Assembly: GCF_000633535.1 (NCBI RefSeq)
Contig: NZ_AYMR01000007.1
Span: 186,001-250,000, forward strand
From: Leifsonia aquatica H1aii
GTDB lineage: Bacteria > Actinomycetota > Actinomycetes > Actinomycetales > Microbacteriaceae
Length of the DNA: 64,000 bases
Direction of reading: 5' to 3'
The notes under the pieces: model-generated
Databases searched by the model: none
Seen by the model: only the letters and a program-made list of their open reading frames with translations
What the model was told of the DNA's origin: nothing
Shown: positions 1-10,615 of the stretch, one piece after another
Layout of the letters: each line of letters begins with the position of its first letter
Numbering within the stretch: the first letter of the stretch is position 1
Made by a program: the position numbers and the translations under genes

Positions 1-320
1 CTGCGGCAACGCCGGAGGCGGGGACGCCTCCCGTGACGAACCGACTGGTGACTGAACAGAACTTCGTCGCGACACCGTTGACGGTGACCGTCGAGGGCGG
101 ATACGCCAATGTGCTCCAGTTCATCAAAGGTCTCCAGACCGGGAAGCGCCTGTTCCTCGTGACGAACGTGCAGACCTCGGCAACGACCGATCCGAGCGCC
201 GCGGGAACGTTCGACGCCACGGTCTCTGGGCTGATCTACTCCATCGTCGATTCGACACCCATCCCGGCGCCGCCCACGAACGCACCGACGCAGGCCGACG
301 CATCCGCGAGCAAAGGCTGA
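1..320 (+). CDS. PilO-like type IV pilus protein, C-terminal fragment
   Basis: The reading frame is open from the first bases of the window and stops at 318-320, so only the last ~105 codons are present. The segment PLTVTVEGGYANVLQFIKGL followed by GKRLFLVTNV resembles the C-terminal ferredoxin-like domain of PilO, an inner-membrane alignment protein of type IV pilus machinery. The tail is rich in Pro, Ala and Thr (IPAPPTNAPTQ) and looks disordered. A GTG at 33 is only an internal codon of a longer gene. The identification rests on a short match and could be another secretion/pilus accessory protein. Confidence 0.55.
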   Translation, partial: AATPEAGTPPVTNRLVTEQNFVATPLTVTVEGGYANVLQFIKGLQTGKRLFLVTNVQTSATTDPSAAGTFDATVSGLIYSIVDSTPIPAPPTNAPTQADASASKG

Positions 321-409
321 CCTCCGCCCGCTCCGCCTCCCTTCACATCCCGCGGCCCGTTGCTACAGTGGGCACCACGATGGCCCGCCGGGCCGCTGGA
401 GGTGCCACG

Positions 410-1576
410 ATGAGCGACACGACGCCTGATCCCGCGTCCGCGGACACGGGAGAGCAGCGGGCGACGCCCGTGGAGCCCGCGACGGGTGCGGCGTCGTCCG
501 CCGCCGCCGAGCCGCACGACACCGACCCGGAGGTGGCCGATCCGCCGTCGAGTCCGGTCTCGGCCCGCGGGCACGTGAACCGCCCGGCTGCCGAGGCCGC
601 CGACGAGCAGGCGTCCGCGAAAACGTCGGAGCCCGCTCCTGCTGCGGCACCCGCTCCCGCCGCGGCGCCCGCGCCCGCCGCCGTCACCGCGCCCGAGCCC
701 GTCGTGAGCACCGAGGACGACATCGCCGCCGCGGTCGCCAGGACCGCCGCCCAGCCGGGAGAGCCGGGTGCCACGGCAGCCGGCACCGCCACGGTCGACA
801 CCGCCTCGGCCGCCGAGGCCGCCGCTCCGGTCGTGGCCGCCGGCGCGGCCGCAGAGGCACAGACCGCCGCCTACGGGACCGCGCCCGCCTACGGGACCGC
901 GCCCGCCTACGGGGCCGCCCCCGTCGCGGGTGCGACCTGGGCGCCGGAGCCCACGGGCGCCCCCGTCCCGCTGCAGCCGCAGCCGGTCGCACCGATCTTC
1001 CTGCAGCGTCCCGAACCGCCGAAGCGCAAGAGCAATCGGGGGACCGGGATCCTCATCGTCCTCGTCGGAACGGTGGCGTTCGCCCTGCTGTGGTGCGTCG
1101 CCGTGGTCGTGGTCGACTCGCTGCTGACGCCGAGCAATGACCTGCTGAAGGTGCTGCTCGAGTCCTTCACCCAGGTCTTCGCCGGCTGGGTGCCGATCAT
1201 CGCCTTCTTCGTGGGCATGGTCGTCCTGGTGCAGATCCTGAACCGCGCCCGCTGGTGGGCATACATCCTCGGCGGCCTCGTCGTGGCGGTGTTCGTCTAC
1301 TTCGCCTTCATCGGCGCGTACCTCATCGACGCCCACTACTGGGAGCGGACGCCCGAGGAGTTCGCCATCCTCCTCCGCAGCGCCTGGCTCAACCCGTTCG
1401 CCGTGCTCGCCGGCGTCATCGCCCGCGAGATCTCGGTGTGGACCGGTGCCTGGCTCGCTGCGCGCGGCCGCAAGCTGAAGGCACGCAACGCCGAAGCGCA
1501 GGCGGACTACGAGCAGCAGCTGGCCGACGCGCAGAACCAGGCGGTCGCCGCGTACGCCTCGCAGCAGGGGTACTGA
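410..1576 (+). CDS. uncharacterised membrane protein with long disordered N-terminus
   Basis: About 388 residues. I chose the ATG near 410 because GGAGGTG lies 7 bases upstream; an in-frame GTG near 368 has no such site. Residues 1-205 are almost wholly Ala, Pro, Glu and Thr, including three tandem AYGTAP-type units (~155-172). The C-terminal half holds three or four hydrophobic segments starting at GILIVLVGTVAFALL, VPIIAFFVGMVVLV and YILGGLVVAVFVYFAF. It ends in a charged Ala/Gln helix. Ten bases separate it from the next membrane gene, suggesting co-transcription. No recognised domain; function unknown. Confidence 0.75.
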   Translation: MSDTTPDPASADTGEQRATPVEPATGAASSAAAEPHDTDPEVADPPSSPVSARGHVNRPAAEAADEQASAKTSEPAPAAAPAPAAAPAPAAVTAPEPVVSTEDDIAAAVARTAAQPGEPGATAAGTATVDTASAAEAAAPVVAAGAAAEAQTAAYGTAPAYGTAPAYGAAPVAGATWAPEPTGAPVPLQPQPVAPIFLQRPEPPKRKSNRGTGILIVLVGTVAFALLWCVAVVVVDSLLTPSNDLLKVLLESFTQVFAGWVPIIAFFVGMVVLVQILNRARWWAYILGGLVVAVFVYFAFIGAYLIDAHYWERTPEEFAILLRSAWLNPFAVLAGVIAREISVWTGAWLAARGRKLKARNAEAQADYEQQLADAQNQAVAAYASQQGY

Positions 1577-1586
1577 TCGGGCGGTC

Positions 1587-2081
1587 ATGCGTGACGAACG
1601 CGCGTATGCGACCGTCGTGGCGGTGTTCGCGGCGGGGCTCTACCTCGCGCTGATCGTCGCGGGGTTCGGCCTCCTCTCGCTGGCGACGAACACCGAGGTG
1701 GTCGCCGATCCGGCGGTCGGGACCCTGGTGGGGCCGGTCATGGCGGGTGCGGCGGTGCTGGCCCTGCTGCTCGCCCTGATCGGGATAGGGACGCGCGTGC
1801 CCGCGGAGCGCCAACGCGTCGCGCCCGGCACCGCCCTCGTGATCGGAGTGGTCTGCTACCTCGTCTACGTGGTCGCCGGAGCAGTGGCCGGCATCGCGGG
1901 CGACCCGTCGCAGTCGTTGCGCGCCGTGCTCTTCGCCGCCGGACAGTTCGGCAGCTGGTACGCCGTACTCGTCGGGATCGCCGCGTTCGTCGTCGTCCTG
2001 CTCTATCAGCTGGTCCTGGTCGGTCGCTTCCGCCAGCGGGGCCGCCCCCGCTGGCCGTGGGAGGGCGACGACGACGAGTGA
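1587..2081 (+). CDS. uncharacterised four-helix membrane protein
   Basis: 164 residues starting at ATG 1587. Four hydrophobic helices are visible, around TVVAVFAAGLYLALIVAGF, VMAGAAVLALLLALIGIG, ALVIGVVCYLVYVVAGAV and YAVLVGIAAFVVVLLYQLVLV. They are followed by an Arg/Pro/Trp-rich and then acidic tail (WPWEGDDDE). It lies just downstream of another membrane protein and upstream of the str operon leader. This looks like one of the small conserved membrane proteins of Microbacteriaceae, but I cannot assign a function. Confidence 0.75.
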   Translation: MRDERAYATVVAVFAAGLYLALIVAGFGLLSLATNTEVVADPAVGTLVGPVMAGAAVLALLLALIGIGTRVPAERQRVAPGTALVIGVVCYLVYVVAGAVAGIAGDPSQSLRAVLFAAGQFGSWYAVLVGIAAFVVVLLYQLVLVGRFRQRGRPRWPWEGDDDE

Positions 2082-2418
2082 CGGCGCGGGCGCATTTCGC
2101 CCTGCGCGGACGACGACCTAGCACAGCCCCGTTCATTTGACCGGGAAGGGCGCGGGCGATAACATTTATCGGGTGTGCGCTCTGTTGCGCGCTCGTTCCG
2201 TGCCCAGAAATGGGCCCAGCGATGGAGGAGCGAGCGGGCCGGCACGTACTCATCCGATGGGCAGGGAAACCGCACGGGATCCCGGCCCCCACGGCATATC
2301 GGCGGCGGCCTTTCGATCGTCGGCCGATTCCCCAGACGACTGAATCACCCGCCAGGCGGGTGGGTCGGTCATGGGACAAGCAACAACTGTCACCGTGCAG
2401 TCCATATAAGGAGAAGTA
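2082..2418 (+). other. intergenic leader of the str operon
   Basis: 337 bases without a convincing gene. It holds a likely promoter (2137-2165), then a long untranslated leader. A perfect 8-bp inverted repeat with a one-base centre (CACCCGCC/GGCGGGTG, 2346-2362) sits about 60 bases before rpsL, and AAGGAGAAGT precedes the GTG start. Short ORFs here have no coding character. Confidence 0.6.
2137..2165 (+). promoter_or_regulatory. probable str operon promoter
   Basis: TTGACC (2137-2142), a 17-base spacer and TAACAT (2160-2165) form the best sigma-70-like match in the gap before rpsL. Transcription would begin near 2172, leaving a leader of about 245 bases. Confidence 0.6.
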
Positions 2419-2793
2419 GTGCCTACCATTCAGCAGTTGGTCCGAAAGGGCCGGACGCCGAAGGTCACGAAGACCAAGGCTCCCGCCCTCAAGGCGAACC
2501 CCCAGCAGCGCGGCGTGTGCACCCGTGTCTACACCACCACCCCCAAGAAGCCGAACTCCGCGCTCCGCAAGGTCGCGCGCGTCAAGCTCTCCAACGGCAC
2601 CGAGGTCACCGCGTACATCCCCGGTGAGGGCCACAACCTGCAGGAGCACTCGATGGTGCTCGTCCGCGGCGGTCGTGTGAAGGACCTCCCCGGCGTCCGC
2701 TACAAGATCGTTCGTGGCGCGCTGGACACCCAGGCCGTCAAGAACCGCAAGCAGGCTCGCAGCCGCTACGGCGCGAAGATGGAGAAGAAGTAA
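2419..2793 (+). CDS. rpsL: 30S ribosomal protein S12
   Basis: 124 residues; GTG start with AAGGAG about 8 bases upstream. S12 sits at the decoding centre of the 30S subunit. The [10 protein letters not shown] and GGRVKDLPG loops are intact, with Lys43 and Lys88, the positions where substitutions give streptomycin resistance in other bacteria. Both are Lys here, so the gene encodes the drug-sensitive form. It is the first gene of the str operon; its TAA shares one base with the rpsG ATG. Confidence 0.98.
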   Translation: MPTIQQLVRKGRTPKVTKTKAPALKANPQQRGVCTRVYTTTPKKPNSALRKVARVKLSNGTEVTAYIPGEGHNLQEHSMVLVRGGRVKDLPGVRYKIVRGALDTQAVKNRKQARSRYGAKMEKK

Positions 2794-3263
2794 TGCCTCG
2801 CAAGGGTCCCGCTCCGAAGCGTCCCGTCGTCGCCGACCCGGTCTACGGATCGCCGGTCGTCAGCCAGCTCGTCAACAAGATCCTCCTCGACGGCAAGAAG
2901 GGCCTCGCCGAGCGCATCGTCTACGACGCGCTCGAGGGCGTCTCCTCCAAGTCGGGCAATGACGCGGTCACCACGCTCAAGAAGGCTCTCGACAACATCC
3001 GCCCGACCCTCGAGGTCCGCAGCCGCCGCGTCGGTGGCTCGACCTACCAGGTGCCGGTCGAGGTCAAGCCGCACCGCGCGAACACCCTCGCGCTGCGCTG
3101 GCTCACCAGCTACGCCAAGGGCCGTCGTGAGAAGACGATGACCGAGCGTCTCACCAACGAGATCCTGGACGCCTCGAACGGCCTCGGCGCCGCCGTGAAG
3201 CGTCGTGAGGACACCCACAAGATGGCCGAGTCGAACAAGGCCTTCGCGCACTACCGCTGGTAA
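2793..3263 (+). CDS. rpsG: 30S ribosomal protein S7
   Basis: 156 residues, the usual bacterial length. S7 nucleates assembly of the 30S head and contacts the 3' major domain of 16S rRNA. The start ATG overlaps the rpsL stop (TAATG), which implies translational coupling. Conserved blocks include [18 protein letters not shown] and the C-terminal [16 protein letters not shown]. An 85-base gap with a hairpin separates it from fusA. Confidence 0.98.
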   Translation: MPRKGPAPKRPVVADPVYGSPVVSQLVNKILLDGKKGLAERIVYDALEGVSSKSGNDAVTTLKKALDNIRPTLEVRSRRVGGSTYQVPVEVKPHRANTLALRWLTSYAKGRREKTMTERLTNEILDASNGLGAAVKRREDTHKMAESNKAFAHYRW

Positions 3264-3272
3264 ACAATTTCG

Positions 3273-3312
3273 CCGTCCGGGCGTTGCACCCCCTGGGGCG
3301 CCGCCCGGACGG
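3273..3312 (+). other. hairpin between rpsG and fusA
   Basis: CCGTCCGGGCG (3273-3283) pairs perfectly with CGCCCGGACGG (3302-3312). The 18-base loop contains a smaller CCCC/GGGG stem. No T-run follows, so a processing, stability or partial attenuation role is likelier than full termination. Confidence 0.55.
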
Positions 3313-3348
3313 CACCCCTTCCACTCTCTACTCTTTCGGAGGAACCCT

Positions 3349-5463
3349 GTGGCACAGGACGTGCTCACCGACCTGACAAAGGTCCGCAACATCGGCATCA
3401 TGGCCCACATCGATGCCGGCAAGACCACCACGACCGAGCGCATCCTGTTCTACACGGGCGTCAACCACAAGATCGGTGAGACGCACGATGGCGCCTCGAC
3501 CACCGACTGGATGGAGCAGGAGAAGGAGCGCGGCATCACCATCACGTCCGCGGCCGTGACCTGCTTCTGGAACAAGAACCAGATCAACATCATCGACACG
3601 CCCGGTCACGTGGACTTCACCGTCGAGGTGGAGCGCTCGCTCCGCGTGCTCGACGGCGCGGTCGCCGTGTTCGACGGCAAGGAGGGCGTCGAGCCCCAGT
3701 CCGAGACCGTCTGGCGCCAGGCCGACAAGTACAACGTCCCGCGCATCTGCTTCGTCAACAAGATGGACAAGCTCGGCGCGGACTTCTACTACACCGTCGA
3801 CACCATCGTCAGCCGCCTGGGCGCCAAGCCGCTCGTGCTGCAGCTGCCGATCGGCTCGGAGTCCAACTTCGAGGGCGTCGTCGACCTCATCGAGATGCGT
3901 GCCCTGACCTGGCGTGGAGACGCCAAGGGTGACGTGCAGATGGGCGCCAAGTACGCGGTCGAGGAGATCCCGGCCGACCTGGTCGAGAAGGCCGAGGAGT
4001 ACCGTCAGGTCCTGCTCGAGACCGTCGCCGAGACCGACGACGCACTGCTCGAGAAGTTCTTCGGCGGTGAGGAGCTCACGATCGCCGAGATCAAGGGCGC
4101 CATCCGCAAGCTCACGATCAACAGCGAGATCTACCCGGTCCTCTGCGGCTCGGCGTTCAAGAACCGCGGCGTGCAGCCGATGCTCGACGCCGTGATCGAC
4201 TTCCTCCCGTCGCCGCTCGACGTGCCCGCCATCGAGGCGCACGACCCTCGCGACGAGGAGAAGGTCATCCTCCGTCACGCCGACGCCACCGAGCCGTTCT
4301 CGGCTCTGGCGTTCAAGGTCGCCGTGCACCCGTTCTTCGGTCGCCTCACCTACGTGCGCGTCTACTCGGGCCGTGTCGACTCCGGCGCCCAGGTCATCAA
4401 CTCGACCAAGGGCCGCAAGGAGCGCATCGGCAAGATCTTCCAGATGCACGCCAACAAGGAGAACCCGGTCGACTTCGTCACCGCCGGCAACATCTACGCG
4501 GTGATCGGCCTCAAGGACACCACCACCGGTGACACCCTGTGCGACCCGGACAACCAGGTCGTGCTCGAGTCGATGACCTTCCCGGAGCCGGTGATCGAGG
4601 TCGCCATCGAGCCGAAGACGAAGGCCGACCAGGAGAAGCTGGGCACCGCGATCCAGAAGCTCGCCGAAGAGGACCCGACGTTCCGCACCGAGCAGAACCA
4701 GGAGACCGGTCAGACGGTCATCAAGGGCATGGGCGAGCTCCACCTCGATATCCTCGTGGACCGCATGAAGCGCGAGTTCAACGTCGAGGCCAACGTGGGC
4801 AAGCCGCAGGTCGCCTACCGCGAGACCCTCCGCCGCACGGTGGAGAAGTACGACTACACCCACAAGAAGCAGACCGGTGGTTCCGGTCAGTTCGCGAAGG
4901 TGCAGATCACCCTGGAGCCGCTCGAGGTCACCCCGGAGACGTCGTACGAGTTCGTGAACGCCGTCACCGGCGGTCGCGTCCCGCGCGAGTACATCCCCTC
5001 GGTCGACGCGGGCATCCAGGACGCGATGCAGGTCGGCGTGCTCGCCGGCTTCCCGACGGTGGGCGTCAAGGCGATCCTCGTCGACGGCGCATCGCACGAC
5101 GTCGACTCCTCGGAGATGGCGTTCAAGATCGCCGGCTCGATGGCCTACAAGGAGGCCGCTCGGAAGGCGAACCCGGTGCTCCTCGAGCCGCTCATGGCGG
5201 TCGAGGTGCGTACGCCGGAGGAGTACATGGGCGACGTCATCGGCGACCTGAACTCGCGCCGTGGCCAGATCCAGTCGATGGAGGACGCCAGCGGTGTGAA
5301 GGTCGTCCGTGCCAACGTCCCGCTGTCCGAGATGTTCGGCTACATCGGCGACCTGCGTTCCAAGACGTCGGGCCGCGCGGTGTACTCGATGCAGTTCGAC
5401 AGCTACGCCGAGGTCCCGAAGGCCGTCGCCGACGAGATCGTCCAGAAGAGCAAGGGCGAGTGA
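3349..5463 (+). CDS. fusA: translation elongation factor G
   Basis: 704 residues. EF-G is the GTPase that drives ribosomal translocation. Start GTG 3349 is preceded by GGAGGA; the frame is open upstream but that part is not conserved. The G1 loop [10 protein letters not shown], switch [10 protein letters not shown] and NKMD motifs are in the N-terminal domain, and domains II-V follow to the usual length. It is a single full-length copy with no sign of an FusB-type or truncated paralogue nearby. It is third in the str operon, before tuf. Confidence 0.98.
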   Translation: MAQDVLTDLTKVRNIGIMAHIDAGKTTTTERILFYTGVNHKIGETHDGASTTDWMEQEKERGITITSAAVTCFWNKNQINIIDTPGHVDFTVEVERSLRVLDGAVAVFDGKEGVEPQSETVWRQADKYNVPRICFVNKMDKLGADFYYTVDTIVSRLGAKPLVLQLPIGSESNFEGVVDLIEMRALTWRGDAKGDVQMGAKYAVEEIPADLVEKAEEYRQVLLETVAETDDALLEKFFGGEELTIAEIKGAIRKLTINSEIYPVLCGSAFKNRGVQPMLDAVIDFLPSPLDVPAIEAHDPRDEEKVILRHADATEPFSALAFKVAVHPFFGRLTYVRVYSGRVDSGAQVINSTKGRKERIGKIFQMHANKENPVDFVTAGNIYAVIGLKDTTTGDTLCDPDNQVVLESMTFPEPVIEVAIEPKTKADQEKLGTAIQKLAEEDPTFRTEQNQETGQTVIKGMGELHLDILVDRMKREFNVEANVGKPQVAYRETLRRTVEKYDYTHKKQTGGSGQFAKVQITLEPLEVTPETSYEFVNAVTGGRVPREYIPSVDAGIQDAMQVGVLAGFPTVGVKAILVDGASHDVDSSEMAFKIAGSMAYKEAARKANPVLLEPLMAVEVRTPEEYMGDVIGDLNSRRGQIQSMEDASGVKVVRANVPLSEMFGYIGDLRSKTSGRAVYSMQFDSYAEVPKAVADEIVQKSKGE

Positions 5464-5577
5464 CCTCGGTCATTCGGCTCGGGCAACATCCCGTAACATA
5501 AGAAACCAAACCGTAGATCCGCCGGTCGAAATCCGTCGACCGGGGCATCTACACGAGAGTCCTGAGGAGGACCCACA
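5464..5577 (+). other. fusA-tuf spacer with hairpin
   Basis: 114 bases. TAACAT (5494-5499) could be a -10 box for a separate tuf promoter, but no convincing -35 lies 17-18 bases before it. CCGGTCGA/TCGACCGG (5522-5529 and 5536-5543, six-base loop) forms a hairpin in the tuf leader. GAGGAGGA precedes the tuf start. Confidence 0.45.
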
Positions 5578-6771
<1,194 letters not shown>

Positions 6772-6794
6772 TCGTTCTCCACGACTGACTCGTG

Positions 6795-6827
6795 AGAGGG
6801 TCGGGCCTTCGGGCCCGGCCCTCTTTC
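6795..6827 (+). terminator. rho-independent terminator after tuf
   Basis: A 13-bp GC-rich stem (6795-6807 with 6812-6824, one G-T pair) closed by a TTCG tetraloop is followed by a short T stretch. It closes the str operon. Confidence 0.85.
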
Positions 6828-7238
6828 GTTAACGCGGGGTTTACCTCGGCGCTCCGGAGGCGCAGTATGGACTCACCGTTCCAACCGGACCGGATCCGTC
6901 GATGGAGGGAGACGCCTATGGCAATCCAAGACCTCGCAAACCAGCCCAAGCCGCTGACCGGATCACGGACGGAGAGTTCGGACACCGCGTAAGCGGTCTT
7001 GAAACCAACGGAGCAGCGGCGCGAGGCGCTGCTCGAGCGGGCTCGGCGATACGCCGGGCCCGCTCCCTCGTTCCCGCCCGACTGCTGCTCCCTGGTGCGT
7101 CCGCCCCCGCTCGCCCACACGCGCACGTATCGTGGCGCAGCAGTTACCGAATCGCTCACACGGCGGAGCCGGTGGACGGTTCTCCACAGAGCGCAGCGGG
7201 AGGGGTCGCACACCCCCAGCCGCCGGTAGACCGGATCG
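6828..7238 (+). other. intergenic region with possible promoter and hairpin
   Basis: Apart from the small ORF at 6918-6992, no gene is convincing. TTTACC (6840-6845), 17 bases, CAGTAT (6863-6868) is a moderate promoter match. GAGCAGCG/CGCTGCTC (7011-7018, 7027-7034) is a perfect 8-bp inverted repeat without a T-run. The rest up to 7226 shows no clear signal. Leftward ORFs across it lack a start context. Confidence 0.4.
6918..6992 (+). CDS. possible 24-residue small protein
   Basis: ATG 6918 follows GGAGGGAGA at a suitable distance, and a promoter-like pair lies about 50 bases upstream. The predicted peptide begins MAIQDLANQPKPLTG and is polar, with no membrane segment or signal peptide. A hairpin (7011-7034) lies just after the stop. 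I do not recognise it. It could be a true small protein, a leader peptide or chance; the evidence is the ribosome site and position only. Confidence 0.3.
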   Translation: MAIQDLANQPKPLTGSRTESSDTA

Positions 7239-8195
7239 ATGACGATCCACCGTGAACACACGCCCCTTGTCCTCACCCGCGATCTGCGCAACCTGGCGGA
7301 TACCCGGCACCAGCACGCACGGGCAGCCGTCGCGGGCAGTGAAGTCCGTGTCGGAAGAGGCGCGTACGTCCGTCGAGGGATATGGGACGAGCTCAACGCT
7401 CTCGATCGCTACCGCCTTCGGATGGTCGCTTTCGCTCGCACCCGGAAGTACCCGCCACTGTTCTCCCATCAATCGGCGGCGGTGTTGCATGGCCTTCCGC
7501 TGATCGCCGACAGCCCGGAGCGCATCCATGTGAGCGTCGGGCGCACGAGTGGGGGTCGCTCGTCACGGGGCGTGGTCGCGCACTCCCGCGAGGTGGGGAT
7601 CGAGGACATCGTGGAGGTGGACGGGCTCCGCTCCACGTCGCTCCTCCGCACGGGCATCGACCTCGCTGCCACGATGCCCCGGCCCGACGCGGTCGTGGTG
7701 GCCGACGCCATCGTCCGCGACGGTTCGCCCCGACTCGCCCTCCTCGAAGCCTGGCTGCGCGCCCAACCGATGCGCGGCCACCGGCGAGCCCAGGAGGTGA
7801 TCGCGTTCGCGGATGGGCGGGCGGAGTCGCCGCTCGAGTCCGTGAGCCGGGTCAGCATGCATGCCGGGGGAGTGCCGCAGCCCGCCCTTCAGGTGCCGTA
7901 TTCGGACAGCGCCGGTCTGATCGGACGCGTCGACTTCGCATGGCCGGCGTTCGGGATCGTCGGCGAGGCGGACGGTGACGCCAAGTACCTCGATGCTGGT
8001 CTTCGCGGTGGCCGGTCGGCTGAGCGGGTCGTGCTCGACGAGAAGGTGAGAGAGGACCGGCTGCGGGCACTCGGACTGCGTGTCGTCCGCTGGCGCTGGA
8101 CGACCGCGATGGACGCCCGCGCCCTCGGGGCCCGCCTGGAAGCCGTGGGTCTCCCCGTCGATCATCGCACCTCGTGGAGTGAGTGCTGCGCCTAG
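7239..8195 (+). CDS. AbiEi/DUF559-type protein with PD-(D/E)XK-like C-terminus
   Basis: 318 residues. The N-terminal ~100 residues (DTRHQHARAAVAGSEVRVG, HQSAAVLHGLPL) resemble the AbiEi antitoxin-like domain. The C-terminal part has a DUF559/Vsr-like nuclease fold signature: Asp232 in RVDFAWP, Glu243 and Asp245 in GEADGDAKY, Lys249, then DRLRALGLRVVRWRW. Such standalone proteins are common in actinobacteria and often uncharacterised. No AbiEii toxin or defence partner flanks it, so a toxin-antitoxin role is not supported here. A TAGACC box ends 6 bases before ATG 7239, suggesting a nearly leaderless message. Confidence 0.7.
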   Translation: MTIHREHTPLVLTRDLRNLADTRHQHARAAVAGSEVRVGRGAYVRRGIWDELNALDRYRLRMVAFARTRKYPPLFSHQSAAVLHGLPLIADSPERIHVSVGRTSGGRSSRGVVAHSREVGIEDIVEVDGLRSTSLLRTGIDLAATMPRPDAVVVADAIVRDGSPRLALLEAWLRAQPMRGHRRAQEVIAFADGRAESPLESVSRVSMHAGGVPQPALQVPYSDSAGLIGRVDFAWPAFGIVGEADGDAKYLDAGLRGGRSAERVVLDEKVREDRLRALGLRVVRWRWTTAMDARALGARLEAVGLPVDHRTSWSECCA

Positions 8196-8638
8196 GTACG
8201 ATTGCGGCGCAGCGACCGTGCGCAGTCGTCCCAGAAGACCGCAATCGACGCCGGCGGGAGGCTCGGCGCGCCGCGCGACACGCCCGGGTTGCAGCATGGC
8301 TCCGGATCTGGCAAACTTGTCTAGTTCAACATTCCGGACGACTGTGCTCACGCGCGTCTCGGCCGGATCACTGCCAGGCAGTGCATAGCCCACCGTGAAG
8401 CCTCTCGAGGCCGCGGGACGATGGTTAGGCCGCAGGCAGCAGAACGTGCTCACAAACGACCACCCTCGGGACCAGGGGTTATCCCTGTCCTCGATGCGGG
8501 CGACACGCCCGAGCGCGGGGGTCGGAGAGTTGACAGAAGAATAGTGGCGTTCCCCTGCGATCGTCGCACCGCGTCCAATGCGGAGTGGTTCCGAGAGGAG
8601 CCTCCCGTACGACGCCATAACAAGAGAGAGAGTCAGAC
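8196..8638 (+). other. intergenic leader before the S10 operon
   Basis: 443 bases. I see a perfect odd palindrome CACTGCC-A-GGCAGTG (8369-8383), a small repeat TGCGA/TCGCA (8557-8569) and an isolated TTGACA (8530-8535) without a matching -10 at 17-18 bases. The S10 operon promoter must lie here but I cannot place it. No coding sequence is supported. Confidence 0.45.
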
Positions 8639-8947
8639 ATGGCGGGACAGAAGATCCGCATTCGGCTTAAGTCGTATGACCACGAGGTCATCGACACCTC
8701 GGCGCGCAAGATCGTCGACACGGTGACCCGTGCCGGCGCGACCGTCGTCGGCCCGGTGCCCCTTCCCACCGAGAAGAACGTGGTGTGCGTCATCCGTTCG
8801 CCCCACAAGTACAAGGACAGCCGTGAGCACTTCGAGATGCGCACGCACAAGCGTCTGATCGACATCATCGACCCGACCCCGAAGGCCGTCGACTCGCTCA
8901 TGCGTCTCGACCTGCCGGCGGACGTCAACATCGAGATCAAGCTCTAA
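8639..8947 (+). CDS. rpsJ: 30S ribosomal protein S10
   Basis: 102 residues, standard length. It is a head protein of the 30S subunit and, as NusE, part of antitermination complexes with NusB. The conserved core [20 protein letters not shown] and the loop [19 protein letters not shown] are intact. It is the first gene of the S10 operon; rplC starts 14 bases after its stop. Confidence 0.98.
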   Translation: MAGQKIRIRLKSYDHEVIDTSARKIVDTVTRAGATVVGPVPLPTEKNVVCVIRSPHKYKDSREHFEMRTHKRLIDIIDPTPKAVDSLMRLDLPADVNIEIKL

Positions 8948-8961
8948 GGGGGAGTGTCGCT

Positions 8962-9636
8962 ATGCCAAACTCCAACAGCACCGCCAACGAGAGCAAGACC
9001 TCGCGCGGCCTCCTCGGCAAGAAGCTCGGCATGACCCAGGTCTGGGACGAGAACAACAAGCTCATCCCCGTGACCGTCATCGAGATCACGCCGAACGTCG
9101 TGACCCAGGTCCGCACCCCCGAGGCGGACGGCTACAACGCCGTCCAGATCGCCTACGGCCAGATCGACCCGCGCAAGGTCAACAAGCCGGCCGCCGGCCA
9201 CTTCGACAAGTCCGGCGTCACGCCGCGCCGTCACCTCACCGAGGTCCGCACCGCGGACGCCGCCGACTACAGCGCCGGCCAGGAGCTCACCGTCGAGAGC
9301 ACGTTCGAGGCCGGCCAGCTGGTCGACGTCGTCGGCACCTCGAAGGGCAAGGGCTTCGCCGGTGTGATGAAGCGTCACAACTTCAAGGGTGTCTCCGCTT
9401 CGCACGGTGCGCACCGCAACCACCGCAAGCCGGGCTCCATCGGCGCCTCCTCGACCCCGAGCCGTGTCTTCAAGGGCATGCGCATGGCCGGTCGCATGGG
9501 TGGCGAGCGTGTCACCGTCCTGAACCTCAAGGTGCAGGCCGTCGACGCCGAGAAGGGCCTGCTGCTGGTCAAGGGCGCCGTTCCCGGTGCTCGTGGCCGC
9601 ATCGTTTTCGTCCGCAACGCAGTGAAGGGGGCCTAA
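8962..9636 (+). CDS. rplC: 50S ribosomal protein L3
   Basis: 224 residues. L3 binds domain VI of 23S rRNA near the peptidyl transferase centre. ATG 8962 follows GGGGGAG; the first ~12 residues ([10 protein letters not shown]) are an unconserved lead before [13 protein letters not shown]. The extension loop around [20 protein letters not shown] is intact. It sits between rpsJ and rplD with tight spacing. Confidence 0.97.
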   Translation: MPNSNSTANESKTSRGLLGKKLGMTQVWDENNKLIPVTVIEITPNVVTQVRTPEADGYNAVQIAYGQIDPRKVNKPAAGHFDKSGVTPRRHLTEVRTADAADYSAGQELTVESTFEAGQLVDVVGTSKGKGFAGVMKRHNFKGVSASHGAHRNHRKPGSIGASSTPSRVFKGMRMAGRMGGERVTVLNLKVQAVDAEKGLLLVKGAVPGARGRIVFVRNAVKGA

Positions 9637-9641
9637 GGTAA

Positions 9642-10292
9642 ATGGCTACCTCGATTGACGTCCTCGACCTCAAGGGCAAGAAGGCCGGCTCCATCGAGCT
9701 CCCTGAAGCCCTGTTCGACGTCCAGACCAACATCCCGCTGATCCACCAGGTGGTCACCGCCCAGCTCGCCGCGGCGCGTCAGGGCACCCACAAGGTGAAG
9801 AGCCGTGGCGAGGTCTCCGGCGCCGGCCGCAAGCCGTTCAAGCAGAAGGGAACCGGTCGCGCTCGTCAGGGCTCGATCCGCGCCCCTCAGATGACCGGCG
9901 GTGGCATCGTCCACGGACCGACCCCCCGCAGCTACGCGCAGCGCACCCCCAAGAAGATGATCGCCGCTGCTCTGCTCGGCGCCCTCTCGGACCGCGCCCG
10001 CGGCAGCCGCCTCCACGCCGTTCAGGCGCTCACGGCCGGCGAGACCCCCTCGACCAAGGCCGTCGTCGAGCTGCTCGACGGCATCGCGACCTCGAAGCAC
10101 GTCCTCGTCGTGCTCGAGCACGATGACGCCAACGGTTTCAAGAGCGTCCGCAACGTGCGCAACGTGCACGTGCTGACGTACGACCAGCTGAACGCCTACG
10201 ACGTGCTGGTGAGCGACGACATCGTCTTCACCCAGGCTGCGCTCGAGGCCTTCATCGCCGCCAAGTCCAAGAAGGAAGAGGTGAACGCGTAA
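9642..10292 (+). CDS. rplD: 50S ribosomal protein L4
   Basis: 216 residues. L4 lines the peptide exit tunnel. The loop [20 protein letters not shown], which reaches the tunnel constriction and where macrolide-resistance changes map in other species, has the normal sequence. It starts five bases after rplC, and its TAA overlaps the rplW ATG by one base. Confidence 0.97.
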   Translation: MATSIDVLDLKGKKAGSIELPEALFDVQTNIPLIHQVVTAQLAAARQGTHKVKSRGEVSGAGRKPFKQKGTGRARQGSIRAPQMTGGGIVHGPTPRSYAQRTPKKMIAAALLGALSDRARGSRLHAVQALTAGETPSTKAVVELLDGIATSKHVLVVLEHDDANGFKSVRNVRNVHVLTYDQLNAYDVLVSDDIVFTQAALEAFIAAKSKKEEVNA

Positions 10293-10591
10293 TGGCCGCC
10301 CTGAACAAGGACCCGCGCGACGTCATCATCGCCCCGGTCGTCTCTGAGAAGAGCTACGGCCTGATCGACGAGGGCAAGTACACGTTCATCGTCGACCCGC
10401 GTTCGAACAAGACCGAGATCAAGCTCGCCATCGAGTCGATCTTCAAGGTCGAGGTCGCGTCGATCAACACCCTGAACCGTCAGGGCAAGACCCGCCGCAC
10501 CAAGTTCGGTCTCGGCAAGCGCAAGGACACGAAGCGTGCGATCGTCACGCTCAAGTCCGGTTCCATCGACATCTTCACGGCCGTCGGCTGA
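10292..10591 (+). CDS. rplW: 50S ribosomal protein L23
   Basis: 99 residues. L23 sits at the tunnel exit and is the docking site for trigger factor and SRP. Motifs [13 protein letters not shown] and [16 protein letters not shown] are typical. Its start ATG overlaps the rplD stop (TAATG). Confidence 0.97.
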   Translation: MAALNKDPRDVIIAPVVSEKSYGLIDEGKYTFIVDPRSNKTEIKLAIESIFKVEVASINTLNRQGKTRRTKFGLGKRKDTKRAIVTLKSGSIDIFTAVG

Positions 10592-10615
10592 GCGAAGGAC
10601 TAGAGGAAAACAGAC

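Noticed and set aside
236-1588. 450-codon leftward ORF, Arg/Gly-rich
   Set aside because: It is antisense to the Ala/Pro-rich membrane protein gene, with composition typical of GC-rich shadow frames and no domain.
3328-5097. Long leftward ORF rich in Leu/Asp/Val opposite fusA
   Set aside because: It is the complement of the fusA codon pattern and has no conserved features.
7239-8195. Type IV toxin-antitoxin system
   Set aside because: Only the AbiEi-like domain is present; no AbiEii nucleotidyltransferase gene is adjacent.
8530-8535. TTGACA as the S10 operon -35 box
   Set aside because: No acceptable -10 hexamer lies 16-19 bases downstream; kept only as a note in the leader description.
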